Below, piece by piece: positions 27,352 through 39,750 of a stretch of 64,000 nucleotides of DNA. The stretch spans positions 47,553-111,552 of the forward strand of contig JAPPNU010000001.1 in NCBI GenBank assembly GCA_028873695.1, written 5' to 3'. Both the position numbers and the translations under genes were made by a program. Numbering within the stretch: position 1 is the first letter of the stretch; each line of letters opens with the position of its first letter. The stretch comes from Gemmatimonadota bacterium. GTDB taxonomy: Bacteria > Latescibacterota > UBA2968 > GCA-2709665. The notes beneath the pieces are model-generated. The model saw only the letters and a program-made list of their open reading frames with translations, did no database searches and had not been told where the DNA came from.

Positions 27352-27999
27352 ATGGCAGACCCACGCTCAAGAACCCTCGTCATTCTCATTGCATTGTCCC
27401 TGATTCTGATCGGCGCGCCTTCGGCGGCACACGCACGGGGCAAGTCGCCGGCCGGCGCAGCGGCGTTATCGCTCGTACTGCCCGGACTGGGCGAATTCTA
27501 CGCCGGCGGACGTCGGTCAGCGCGCTTCTTTCTGGTCACGGAAGGGATACTCTGGTCCGGCATGGCCACGTTCAGGTTCCTCGAGTCCTATCGCGTAGAT
27601 GCGTATCACGCCCATGCCGCGGCCCACGCGGGCATTCGCCTGAAGAACATGCCCGAGTCCTTCATCAAGGAAGTGGGAGACTTCGAAAGCATCTACGAAC
27701 GAAACCGGCGAGAACGCTTTCTCGCCGGCGAACATGCCGATTTACGGACTGAAACGGATGACCGGATCTGGGAGTGGGATACGGAAGCCTCCCGGATCGA
27801 ATTCCTGGAACTGCGCAGCAAGGCCACGTCCGCCGAACAGAAAGCGTTCCTGTTCATTGGCGGCCTGATTTTCAACCGGTTCGCCAGCGCTCTCAACGCG
27901 GCATCCATCGCAAGGAAAAGCCGCACGCGGGACACGGACGTCTCGTTTCTGGTTGACCCTCGAGGCGGCCTTTACGCGAGCATCCGGCGCGGATTCTGA
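27352..27999 (+). CDS. Exported membrane protein, DUF5683-like paralogue
   Basis: A 215-residue relative of the gene upstream: signal peptide (LVILIALSLILIGAPSAAHA), ALSLVLPGLGEFYAGG (about 38-53), and a similar end (IFNRFASALNAASIA). The spacer between is shorter and charged. The ATG at 27352 is 25 bp after the previous stop. No strong ribosome-binding site is seen, in keeping with coupling. Tandem duplication suggests a heteromeric partnership; unproven. Confidence 0.6.
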   Translation: MADPRSRTLVILIALSLILIGAPSAAHARGKSPAGAAALSLVLPGLGEFYAGGRRSARFFLVTEGILWSGMATFRFLESYRVDAYHAHAAAHAGIRLKNMPESFIKEVGDFESIYERNRRERFLAGEHADLRTETDDRIWEWDTEASRIEFLELRSKATSAEQKAFLFIGGLIFNRFASALNAASIARKSRTRDTDVSFLVDPRGGLYASIRRGF

Positions 28000-28060
28000 G
28001 ACCCGAACCCCATTGCGTACGGAGACGTCTTCCCTGCGGTCGTGAAAGGGAATAAACAGT

Positions 28061-29653
28061 TTGGCTTCCACCGTATCGCGTCAGGCGTGTTGCGTCCGGT
28101 GTCCCGCCGCCGCGGGGATCCTATTCAGCCTGCTCCTGAAGGTCCCGGCGTTCGCCGGCCCCGAAGCCCTTTGCGGCACGCCCTATCTGCCATCGCGTCC
28201 GATTCCCGGGGCGGCGGCAAAAAAAACGGCCGCCGAGACGTTTGACGTCGGCGACGCTCTGACCGTTCGCGTATTCAATTTCGGCGCGGTTCCAGGTACC
28301 GATCCGTACTACCTCACCACGACAACCTGCCGGCTGAAAGGCGAACGCTGCTATATCTTCGTGGAGGACGTTATCTGGGGCGGTTCGCGCGTCACGCCGG
28401 CCGCCCTGACGTCCCTTACCCGCGCTTTCGACCGCTCGACCCCACGGTATCCCGACCGCGGGATTTATTCGATCGATACCGAAATCTTCGGTCCCCCGCC
28501 CGACGCGGACGGCGACCCGCGGATCGTGATCGTGCTCCTGGATATCATGGACAATTCCCTGAGCGGCACGATCCTGGGTTATTACGATACCGCAAATCAG
28601 GCGGCGCCCGTCGGCAGGGAAATCCTCTATATCGACAGCGACCCCCTGGACCTGAACAGCGATCTGGCGCGCGCCACACTTGCCCACGAATTCCAGCACA
28701 TGCTGCACTGGAACGGGGATCCCGACGAAGACAAATGGGTGGACGAGGGCTGTGCGGAATACGCCGAACTTGCCTGCGGTTACAGGAAGACAACCGGCGA
28801 GGTTGCGCGGCATTTCCTGGGCGTTCCCAATCTGCTCAAATCGCCCGCCCCGAACCTGCAAGTGCCGCCCAATACCGGCCTGACGGATGCGGCCAGCTGG
28901 TCCGGAGGCGACTTCCTGCCGTTCCTTTTCGACCAGACCTTTCTGCTGACGACCTTCTTCGCCCAGCGCTACGGCGATACCGCCGTAGCGCGCCTCGTCG
29001 CCGAACCGGAAAACGGCATCGACGGCTTCAATCGTGCCCTTGAAGACGTCGGCGCGGAGGAACGGTTCGAACAATTCTGGTCGGCCTGGGCGGCCGCCGT
29101 GTACGTGAACGACGACGGCGGCCTGGGATACCGCGCGCTCTCCCTCGGTCCGATCAGCAGGGATACCGTCGCGGTTCCCGCCGACGACCTTGGCGGCGCC
29201 CTCCAGCTCTGGGGCATCGACTACGTCGTGCCGCGTTCGTCAGGACCGCAAGGCCTCTCGCTGGACGTCGAGAGCGGCAGCGACCTGTTGGTGACACTGG
29301 TTTCCGAACGGGACGACACACACGACGTCGCCGCCGTCCCGGTACCGCGCGGCGCACGGCGCCGCATCGGCCTCTACGGCGAGCCGCCGGCCGTATTGGC
29401 GTTCACGCGCACGTCCCCGGGTTCGCAGACCTACTCACTCTCCCTGGCCAGGCGCGAGGGCCACGTTCCGGCGGCGGCGGACTTCGACGCCAGCGGCACG
29501 GTGGGTTTTTCGGATTTCATCGCATTTGCCGCGGGATTCGGCAAATCGGCGGGCCGACCGGGTTTCGACCCCTCGTTCGATCTGGACGGGGACCGCACCG
29601 TGTCATTCTCAGACTTCATCTTATTCGCGCGGAATTTCGGCAAGTCGCCGTGA
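28061..29653 (+). CDS. Secreted zinc protease (M30-like) with dockerin-like tail
   Basis: A 530-residue protein from a TTG start. A signal peptide (about 15-32) leads to a metalloprotease domain with LAHEFQHMLHW (207-217) and KWVDEGCAEYAEL (225-237), the two-His plus downstream Glu arrangement of HEFQH/M30-type enzymes. The C-terminal 57 residues hold two calcium-loop halves: DFDASGTVGFSDF and DLDGDRTVSFSDF. The first lacks one Asp of the canonical loop. This is the same module family as in the 35-64 kb array, so the protein may join that complex despite its distance. Last gene of the plus-strand cluster. Confidence 0.75.
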   Translation: MASTVSRQACCVRCPAAAGILFSLLLKVPAFAGPEALCGTPYLPSRPIPGAAAKKTAAETFDVGDALTVRVFNFGAVPGTDPYYLTTTTCRLKGERCYIFVEDVIWGGSRVTPAALTSLTRAFDRSTPRYPDRGIYSIDTEIFGPPPDADGDPRIVIVLLDIMDNSLSGTILGYYDTANQAAPVGREILYIDSDPLDLNSDLARATLAHEFQHMLHWNGDPDEDKWVDEGCAEYAELACGYRKTTGEVARHFLGVPNLLKSPAPNLQVPPNTGLTDAASWSGGDFLPFLFDQTFLLTTFFAQRYGDTAVARLVAEPENGIDGFNRALEDVGAEERFEQFWSAWAAAVYVNDDGGLGYRALSLGPISRDTVAVPADDLGGALQLWGIDYVVPRSSGPQGLSLDVESGSDLLVTLVSERDDTHDVAAVPVPRGARRRIGLYGEPPAVLAFTRTSPGSQTYSLSLARREGHVPAAADFDASGTVGFSDFIAFAAGFGKSAGRPGFDPSFDLDGDRTVSFSDFILFARNFGKSP

Positions 29654-29685
29654 GCCGCCGACCTGCAATCTACTCCGCCCTCACG

Positions 29686-32797
<3,112 letters not shown>

Positions 32798-32934
32798 CGC
32801 GACATTGTCTCCGGGAAGCGGCTGAATTATAGAAATCCGCCGGCAGCGTGTCAAGCGTCAATTCGCTGAAAGCCCGCGTTTTTTGCTTGACGGGTACTCC
32901 GCGCCGCCTAATTTATGTGCCGGAATCTCATTTC

Positions 32935-34221
32935 ATGCCATTGCAGATCCGAACCCTCAGTTCCGGATTCCACGTGCGCTTCAGACCCGCTCTCATTCTT
33001 CCCGGCATTCTGATGGCCGCCACCGGCGTCGGTGCGGGAGACCTGCTTACAGCCAGCCTCGCCGGCTCGAAGATCGGCGTTGGCATCGCGTGGGCGGCGG
33101 TGATCGGCGCGCTGCTCAAATGGACTCTGAACGAGGGCATCGCCCGATGGCAGATGGCAACCGGCACCACGATGCTGGAAGGCTGGGTCCACCGGCTCGG
33201 CGCCTGGGTGCAGTGGGTCTTCATTGTCTACCTTATCATCTGGAGCTTCTCGGTCGGAGGCGCGCTGGTGACAGCCTGCGGCGTGGCGGGTACCGGTCTG
33301 CTTCCCGTCGGCGATCCGGCGACGTCCAAAATCGTGTGGGGCATTACGCACTCGCTGGTCGGCCTCGCCCTGGTGTGGGTCGGTGGGTTCCGCGTGTTCG
33401 AGGTCCTGATGTCGGCGTGCATCGGACTGATGTTCGTTACCGTTCTGCTCACCGCCCTGTTGCTGGGACCGGACTGGAACGCCCTGGCCAGGGGCATGTT
33501 CTTTCCCGCCATTCCGACCGGCGGCGTGGGCTGGACGCTGGGCGTACTGGGAGGCGTCGGCGGTACGGTCACCCTCCTGTCCTACGGCTACTGGATCCGA
33601 GAGACCGGCAGGCACGGCCGGGACGGCGTGGCAACCTGCCGTATCGACCTGGCGGTGGGGTACACGGTCACCGCGCTGTTCGGCGTCGCGATGATCATCA
33701 TCGGTTCGCGCGTCGCGCTGGACGGGAAGGGCGCGTCACTGGCGCTCATCCTCTCGAGCCAACTCGAACTGGCGCTCGGGCCGGCCGGCAAATGGGCTTT
33801 CCTGCTGGGCTTCTGGGGCGCGGTCTTCTCCAGCCTGCTCGGCGTGTGGCAGAGCGACCCGTACATGTTCGCGAACTTTCTCGCCCTGCGCAAAGGGGTC
33901 TCTCCCGAAGCCTTTCAGAAATCGGACATCCGGCGGTGCACGCCCTATCGCGCGTACCTGGTCGGTCTGGCGATCGTGCCTCTCGTGCTGCTGTGGGGTT
34001 CCGTGGCCGAGGTCCAACTCACCTATGCCGTCCTGGGGTCGTTCTTCCTGCCTCTGGTCGCGCTCACCCTTCTGCTGATGAACAACAGGACGGACTGGGT
34101 GGGACCCGGCTTCAAGAGCCACCCAGTCATCAACGCCATCCTGGTTGCCACCCTCCTGTTCTTCGGATATACCGGAGGGAAGAAAATCATTGCCACGCTC
34201 GGTCCGATCCTGGGCGGGTGA
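32935..34221 (+). CDS. Divergent Nramp-like transporter lacking the DPGN motif
   Basis: A 428-residue, about eleven-helix membrane protein with an Nramp layout. Helix 1 reads ILMAATGVGAGDLLTASLAG, where metal-transporting Nramps have DPGN, and the helix-6 MPH is replaced by SYGYWIRE. This matches divergent Nramp-related proteins rather than classical Mn/Fe importers. Substrate could be another divalent ion or something else. The ATG at 32935 is chosen over the longer frame to 32848. It is convergent with the barrel gene at 34335; a long hairpin lies between. Confidence 0.75.
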   Translation: MPLQIRTLSSGFHVRFRPALILPGILMAATGVGAGDLLTASLAGSKIGVGIAWAAVIGALLKWTLNEGIARWQMATGTTMLEGWVHRLGAWVQWVFIVYLIIWSFSVGGALVTACGVAGTGLLPVGDPATSKIVWGITHSLVGLALVWVGGFRVFEVLMSACIGLMFVTVLLTALLLGPDWNALARGMFFPAIPTGGVGWTLGVLGGVGGTVTLLSYGYWIRETGRHGRDGVATCRIDLAVGYTVTALFGVAMIIIGSRVALDGKGASLALILSSQLELALGPAGKWAFLLGFWGAVFSSLLGVWQSDPYMFANFLALRKGVSPEAFQKSDIRRCTPYRAYLVGLAIVPLVLLWGSVAEVQLTYAVLGSFFLPLVALTLLLMNNRTDWVGPGFKSHPVINAILVATLLFFGYTGGKKIIATLGPILGG

Positions 34222-34263
34222 TCGGTCGCATCCCGGAGGCGCATCGACGTCGGCACACAAAGC

Positions 34264-34298
34264 AGATCGTGCGACCGGATGATCCGGGCGCACGATCT
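34264..34298. terminator. Hairpin between convergent genes
   Basis: AGATCGTGCG (34264-34273) pairs perfectly with CGCACGATCT (34289-34298), and the enclosed bases also pair partly (CGGAT/ATCCG). No T-run follows on either side, so it is a likely but weak bidirectional terminator between the Nramp-like and barrel genes. Confidence 0.55.
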
Positions 34299-34334
34299 CA
34301 GCGTGGATATTGCCGATTCCGATCGGTTTCCCGC

Positions 34335-34991
34335 TTATTCCCCGATTGGAAAGCCGACGCCGACCTGAAGCGTGAGGTTTCGGTTTTTGATGTCCTCGTC
34401 GCCGGTCTCGTCAACCGACAGTAGTCCGAGCGTGTAACGCAAATCCACGGACAGGGTCATCTGTTCGGACACCGGCAAATTCGCGCCGATTCCCCCCGTG
34501 ATTCCGAGATCGATACCTCTGACGTCATCTCCGCAGGGTTCTGAGATGGTGCTGGCTTCGCCGCCCAGGGTTATCGTGGCGGTCGCTTCACACCCTGTCT
34601 TGAACGCTAACGACGGGCCGATGAGCAGATGTGCGGAAGCCGGACTTCCGGACGGCGTCAGGTTGATGGCCCCGAGTCCCGACAGCTCAATGTAGTCGAG
34701 AAACAGATTGGCCTCTATCCCCTGGTCTTCGGCACCGGACCCTTTCTGCACGTAGCCGCCGTCGAACCGAAGGCTTAAGTTGTCCTGAATCGGGACGGTT
34801 GCCGAAGCGCCGAGCGCGAGGCCCATGCGGGCCTTCAACGCGGATTCGGGCACGTCCTCAATTGCGCTCGTGGTCGCCCGGCTCAGGCCGCCCCGGATTG
34901 CGAGCGTGGTCTGCGCGGGAACCGGCGCTGCAAGATTTGTGGTTGCCAATGCGATGATTCCGGCAATGATGGTTTTCGGCAGATATTTCAC
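34335..34991 (-). CDS. Outer-membrane beta-barrel protein
   Basis: A 218-residue protein with a signal peptide (KTIIAGIIALATTNLAAPVPAQ) and alternating beta-strand pattern (LSLRFDGGYVQKG, LDYIELSGLGAINLTP, GGIGANLPV, LRYTLGLL), ending NLTLQVGVGFPIGE. This is the small barrel type (OMP_b-brl-like) of about eight strands. The GTG start has GGAGAAG upstream. No enzymatic motif is seen. Function unknown; probably structural or adhesive. Confidence 0.75.
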   Translation of the reverse strand: MKYLPKTIIAGIIALATTNLAAPVPAQTTLAIRGGLSRATTSAIEDVPESALKARMGLALGASATVPIQDNLSLRFDGGYVQKGSGAEDQGIEANLFLDYIELSGLGAINLTPSGSPASAHLLIGPSLAFKTGCEATATITLGGEASTISEPCGDDVRGIDLGITGGIGANLPVSEQMTLSVDLRYTLGLLSVDETGDEDIKNRNLTLQVGVGFPIGE

Positions 34992-35109
34992 AGCTTCTCC
35001 TTCGTATCGTGACTCCGTTCACAGCAATCCCGGCTGGCGAAGACAACCCGTACATCCCAACCTGCCCCCGCTCTGACGCCCTCCTTTCCATGAACGCGGG
35101 TCTTGAGTT

Positions 35110-37608
35110 TCAGGCGGTCTCTTTGCCAAACGCGCCGGCAAAGATCACGAAATCGCTGAACCCGATGGCGCCGTTGCCGTCCAGATCGAACCGGGCGTCG
35201 TAACCCTCATCGCCCTGACTCAGCCCGAAATTCCCCGCAAATTGCAAAAAGTCGGGAAACCCCACCGTCCCGTCCCCGTCGAAGTCGGCTTGAGATCTAC
35301 CCGTGGCGTTGAAGGTCAAAGGATCTGTATTTGTAACCGTTGCAACAACTGTGTTCGGCCCCGGCTGCCCGCCAAGAGTCAGGGTTGTGGCGGCGCGGCC
35401 CTTCTCGTCTGTCGTGGCCATGTAAACCGACAGCATTCCACCTCCGGCAGTAACAGTGAAAGTGACCTCCGCACCGGTCAGGGGATTTCCGTGCTGATCC
35501 CGCACTTCCACGATCAGGCGCTGTTCCAGCGGGCTGCCGGATACCCCCTGTTGATCGTCGCCGGAAACGATCTCGATCACGGCGGGACGGAGCCCCGTCC
35601 ACTCCGAGACGTCCCACAGTATGACCGCTTTGTCCGAAGTCCCTGAAGCCATGGTCGTTCCATTCGGCGATAGCGACACTGAATGAACCAGGTCTGCGGC
35701 ATGACCAGCCAGGGTGGCGAGCGGGGTTCGGCTCGCGAAGTCCCACAGCCAGACCGTGCCGTTCCGAGAGGCGGAAGCGAGGGTTTCCCCGCCCCGAGAG
35801 AACGATAGCGAGTAGACCCAACCCCCATGCTCAAGAGAAGCGAGAGGAACTCTGCTCGCCACGTCCCACACCCGCACCGTACCATCAAAAGACCCGGAAA
35901 CCAGGGATTTCCCATCAGGAGAAAATGAAACGGCCGCGACCAGGTCACTGTGTCCTTCCAATTCGACAATCTGTTGCCGGGATGCCACGTCCCACATCCG
36001 AACCGTTTTGTCGGAAGACGCGGAGGCGACGGTTTTCCCATCCGGAGAAAATGATAGCGAAAAGACGCCTCTATTATGACCTTCCAGGATTCCAATCGGC
36101 TGTCCGGTCTCCACGACCCACAGCCGGATGGGCTCATCCCCGTATCCCGCCCCGGACGCGAGGATGTTCCCATCCGGAGAAAACGATACGGTTTCGACAT
36201 ATTCCGAATGCCTCTCCAGGATGCCAGCCTGTTCCCCGGTCCTCATGTTCCAGAGTCGTACGGCGCCATCTCCTGATCCAGCAGCGAGAATGGTACCGTT
36301 CGGAGAAAATGATACCGTATAGACCGGACTCCCAACTTCAAGGATGTCAATGGGCGCGTGCGTCTCAACGTTCCACAACCGCACCGTGCCGTCGACTGCA
36401 CCGGAAGCAAGTACGGCCCCGTCCGGAGAAAACGATACCTCCTCGACCCTTTCCGTATGTCCTTCAAGGAAGGCGATGGCTTGCTGCGGGATCTCTGAAA
36501 GGAAAAATTCCGTTTCGCTGACGTCGCCATTCGTATCCACGGCGAGAACCACAACCCGGTGTACGGCAGGGTCCGATAGGCTTGAACCCGGTTCGAAAGG
36601 GATTCCGCCGTCATACTCGAACTCGACTGCGACGTCCGTTTTGCCACTCAACCCACGGCATGTCTTCAGTCCGGAGCTTCCGGTACCCACGTTGTCCCCT
36701 CCCGCTGTTGCAAAGAGAATCGCCTGGTGAACCCCCTCTGGGTCGCTGACTCTGAGCTGGACGGAAACGCTCTCCGAGCCAGCGGGATACCTATTCGGCG
36801 AAATGAGTTCGACGGCAGGCGGTTGCACTTCTTCAACCGGGATATCTGGATTGAAGTAGGGATTGACGGCCAGATATTCGGCGGCGCACGCAGAGAGAAC
36901 CCCGCGCTGATCAAATCCATACGACATGATGTACCGATTATCGCGGAAGTCATGATTCAATCCAAACGTATGCCCCAATTCATGGGCGACCGTAAACAAT
37001 CGCACACTGCGGGGGACCAATATATAGCCGTCTTTTTTCGAACCGGGAGATGTGAATCCTCCAGCGAATCTGCCGCGTGCGAGAGGGATTTTATCGATAC
37101 TAAGATCAGTGACGACCAGGTAAATGTTGGCAGCAAGATCATATTCCTGTTTAATTTCAGAGACTGGCCAACCCCCGGCCGTATAGTGGCTGTCAGAGTG
37201 TTGACCAACGACGTGATGCACCTGCGGCTCGCCCTCTGCATCGGTCTCAACGCGAAAGGTCTTGTTGCCGTAGCCATGCGCTTCCATCTGCTCGCTATAG
37301 AAGGTCTGAACCCGGCGAATCACTACCTTCATCGAATCCACCACCTCCTGGCGAAAAGGACGGTCTTTCGGCAGGAAGTAGATCATCCGTACGGTGCGCG
37401 GTTCGCCCACGTTCAGGTTCGCCGGCCGTTTGGCAGGAGGGTGAGGATGATCGCGCCGCAACTGTTCGTCGTCGAAGGCGCAGAAATGCACGCTGTCGGC
37501 CTGCGGGGATGACGCATGGACAGACGACAGGGAGGAAACGAGAATGCCGAGCAGAGCGAACAGGAATAGCAGAACGAACAGAAATATATGAAGTACATGA
37601 CGTCTCAT
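35110..37608 (-). CDS. Metzincin-WD40-Big_1-dockerin secreted protein
   Basis: An 832-residue secreted protein from the ATG at 37608. Signal peptide (about 1-33), reprolysin-like metzincin with HELGHTFGLNHD (209-220) and Met-turn YIMSYG (226-231), an Ig-like region (about 260-375), seven to eight WD40 repeats (about 385-680; e.g. SGSFDGTVRVWDVASR), a Big_1 domain (about 685-775; RDQHGNPLTGAEVTFTVTAG) and a dockerin-like tail with DFDGDGTVGFPDF and DLDGNGAIGFSDF. It likely anchors through the tail to a cohesin partner, while the metzincin cuts proteins and the propeller binds ligands. Binding is inferred. Same upstream DNA as the 44897 paralogue. Confidence 0.85.
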   Translation of the reverse strand: MRRHVLHIFLFVLLFLFALLGILVSSLSSVHASSPQADSVHFCAFDDEQLRRDHPHPPAKRPANLNVGEPRTVRMIYFLPKDRPFRQEVVDSMKVVIRRVQTFYSEQMEAHGYGNKTFRVETDAEGEPQVHHVVGQHSDSHYTAGGWPVSEIKQEYDLAANIYLVVTDLSIDKIPLARGRFAGGFTSPGSKKDGYILVPRSVRLFTVAHELGHTFGLNHDFRDNRYIMSYGFDQRGVLSACAAEYLAVNPYFNPDIPVEEVQPPAVELISPNRYPAGSESVSVQLRVSDPEGVHQAILFATAGGDNVGTGSSGLKTCRGLSGKTDVAVEFEYDGGIPFEPGSSLSDPAVHRVVVLAVDTNGDVSETEFFLSEIPQQAIAFLEGHTERVEEVSFSPDGAVLASGAVDGTVRLWNVETHAPIDILEVGSPVYTVSFSPNGTILAAGSGDGAVRLWNMRTGEQAGILERHSEYVETVSFSPDGNILASGAGYGDEPIRLWVVETGQPIGILEGHNRGVFSLSFSPDGKTVASASSDKTVRMWDVASRQQIVELEGHSDLVAAVSFSPDGKSLVSGSFDGTVRVWDVASRVPLASLEHGGWVYSLSFSRGGETLASASRNGTVWLWDFASRTPLATLAGHAADLVHSVSLSPNGTTMASGTSDKAVILWDVSEWTGLRPAVIEIVSGDDQQGVSGSPLEQRLIVEVRDQHGNPLTGAEVTFTVTAGGGMLSVYMATTDEKGRAATTLTLGGQPGPNTVVATVTNTDPLTFNATGRSQADFDGDGTVGFPDFLQFAGNFGLSQGDEGYDARFDLDGNGAIGFSDFVIFAGAFGKETA

Positions 37609-37628
37609 TTTATTCTCAATGCAGGAAG

Positions 37629-37685
37629 CGCCCGCCGTGCCGTCGCCGGCGCCAAACATTGGAACAACCAGTCAGACGGCGGGCG
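37629..37685. repeat. Inverted-repeat element, reversed short copy
   Basis: CGCCCGCCGT (37629-37638) and ACGGCGGGCG (37676-37685) form perfect 10-bp arms. They match the ends of the elements at 39608 and 49295 but in the opposite orientation. Confidence 0.65.
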
Positions 37686-37779
37686 CCGGCTGTGACCATG
37701 AAAGTGACCTCCGCAGCCGCGTCGAGCAGGCCCCAAAAAGGCCTTTGAACCAATAAGGCGTGAATCTTACGACTCCCGT

Positions 37780-39447
37780 TCACTCTGTTTCCAGATGCCA
37801 CTTCAGTTTTGCGCCGTCAAGGTTGACCTTCACACCCTTCGCCTTCAGTTCATCCAGCTTCACCGGCAGATTCCCGCGCAGAAGAAAACCCTGATCTTCA
37901 TACGGACCGATGAGCGAATCTTCCTTGTTGTCCAGCTTGATCTTTCGTCCTGCCAACGTCGTGAAGACAACGTCCTTGAACTTGCGCGGTTTGCCAATGT
38001 CGGCGGTGGCGTATGCCTTGCCCAGAATCTGTGTCGGGTCAAGAGAATAACGGCTGGCAACAGCCGACGTCGTCCAGCGCTGGCACGACATCTCAAGGGT
38101 CACGACCTCATCGCCGCGGTTGTTGCGTCCCACGACACGCACCGGTTTGTCGAACACCTCGACCCTGGATCCGGTAAATGCCGCTATGCGATCGTCCAGC
38201 AGCGGGTGCGAGCGAAACGCCCGCATATTCTTCTCATCGACACCCACGTAATCCGTGTAATACCGCAATTTCTTCAACACACGCGTCATTTCCGCGAGCC
38301 CATCCCCGCCGTATTGCCTCTCGAGGTACAAGGCCGCCATGGCGTCGGCCTCTTCCTCCATCGACCGCGGATATCCTTCGTAGAATACGTCTGTCGCCGC
38401 CTTGACCAGGTTGTATGCCAATCCACCGAAGATCACCGCTTTTTCCACTTTGTCTTCCTTTGATTTTTTCCCGGTCAGCACGCCCACAAGAACGCCCGCG
38501 GCCGCCGAAATCATCTGCTTCTTCTTCTCGTTTCGATAGATCCTGTAGCTGTGCCGGCGTTCGACGTGCGCGATTTCGTGGGCAATCACGCCCTCGATTT
38601 CCAGATCGCTTTCTGCCGCCTCCAGGAGGCCTCGGTTGACGAATACGAATCCAGTGGGCAGGGCATAGGCATTGACCTCGTCGTCTTCCATCACCGAAAA
38701 CCGATACTTGTACCCCTGCAGGGGAACCGGCCAGTTGTCCAGCACCCGCTGGCCGATCTCTCGCGCGCGCGACTGCACCGCGTCATCCGTCGCCAACTGT
38801 CCCATGCTTTGAATCTGCTGCGACGCATAAAGCGCCAACGTGCGCTCGGTCGCATAGTCACTTACAAGGGGCATACGCAGGAAACACAGCTTGCACGCCC
38901 GCATGCCCGCGCCCTCCGCTTCGGCGTGTGTGCGAAAAGCCTGTCGTTTGTCCGCATCGGGCAGATGATTGGACGAAGCCACGTGATACACGCTACTGCT
39001 CGTATTACCGACCAGGTCCGGCAGGACCTCGGACTCCTCGCCGGTGCTGAAACACAGCGCGAATCCTGCGTCAAAGGCCGCCCGATTCAGGGGCGGCGAA
39101 TGCAGTGGCGCTGAAAACGTCACCAACCCATTCCCCAGCCGCGCACTCCTGAATTCGATTCTGAGCTCATCGTCACGCACTTTGACAGCCCTGACCAGTA
39201 CCGGTTCGTCCCTTTCGATGCGAAACAGGACCGGATGCTTCCGGGAATGCTGGTAATAGTACACATTGCCGCCGTGCTCGTAGTACGTCATCGGATTCTG
39301 ATGGATGCTGCCACGGAGAATCAGGTTGCGCCCCTTCAATTCCTTCTCCAACTCCTTTCCAAGACGCCCTGAGACCTTTTTACCAAACACGTCGCCGCTC
39401 GCGCAAAGACAAAGAGCGACACACAGGAAACGAATGAAATTGACCAT
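37780..39447 (-). CDS. M48-family metalloprotease with degenerate Ada-like zinc domain
   Basis: A 555-residue secreted or periplasmic protease. Signal peptide (about 1-22), HEIAH (290-294), third ligand in MEEEADAM (about 363-370), the M48 layout. Between residues 147 and 190 it has GNTSSSVYHVASSN and MRACKLCF, like an Ada-type zinc-binding domain, but the first two cysteines of the usual C--C-C-C set are not kept. No transmembrane helices follow the active site, unlike HtpX. It could process the neighbouring secreted proteins, though this is position-based inference. The ATG has an AAAGGAG upstream. Confidence 0.8.
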   Translation of the reverse strand: MVNFIRFLCVALCLCASGDVFGKKVSGRLGKELEKELKGRNLILRGSIHQNPMTYYEHGGNVYYYQHSRKHPVLFRIERDEPVLVRAVKVRDDELRIEFRSARLGNGLVTFSAPLHSPPLNRAAFDAGFALCFSTGEESEVLPDLVGNTSSSVYHVASSNHLPDADKRQAFRTHAEAEGAGMRACKLCFLRMPLVSDYATERTLALYASQQIQSMGQLATDDAVQSRAREIGQRVLDNWPVPLQGYKYRFSVMEDDEVNAYALPTGFVFVNRGLLEAAESDLEIEGVIAHEIAHVERRHSYRIYRNEKKKQMISAAAGVLVGVLTGKKSKEDKVEKAVIFGGLAYNLVKAATDVFYEGYPRSMEEEADAMAALYLERQYGGDGLAEMTRVLKKLRYYTDYVGVDEKNMRAFRSHPLLDDRIAAFTGSRVEVFDKPVRVVGRNNRGDEVVTLEMSCQRWTTSAVASRYSLDPTQILGKAYATADIGKPRKFKDVVFTTLAGRKIKLDNKEDSLIGPYEDQGFLLRGNLPVKLDELKAKGVKVNLDGAKLKWHLETE

Positions 39448-39750
39448 TGCCGGACTCCTTTCTACGATGTTGTGGAGAATTAGCAGCGTTAGATTCTCAC
39501 AGTGTGACTTCTACGTAAAATGGATACATGTTTGTTCGAGGATTCGTGTTAACGTCGACACCTCCCGGGCCCCGGTACGGTGAGGGAAGGTCCGATTACG
39601 TTGGCCGGACGGCGGGCGCCGGGCAGCGCCATAATTCTGGAGCGAGCAGAAGGCACCGCACCGGTTTCGTCCGCCGTCACGTCCGGAACATTGGCCAGCG
39701 GCGGTAGAGGATCGACGTTCAAAGCGGCCTATTACAAATCCGTTACATCC
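39448..39750. other. Intergenic region with inverted-repeat element
   Basis: About 300 bp with no gene. It contains the element at 39608-39678 and the promoter region of the M48 gene; no promoter stands out. Confidence 0.45.
39608..39678. repeat. Inverted-repeat element, copy A
   Basis: GACGGCGG and CCGCCGTC arms around about 55 bp that share AGCGAGCAGAAG and CCGCAC with 49295-49364. Confidence 0.7.

Noticed and set aside
32883-34424. Open frame overlapping the Nramp-like gene in another frame
   Set aside because: Composition is Arg/Gly-rich, no conserved motif, and the Nramp-like frame has clear membrane helices.
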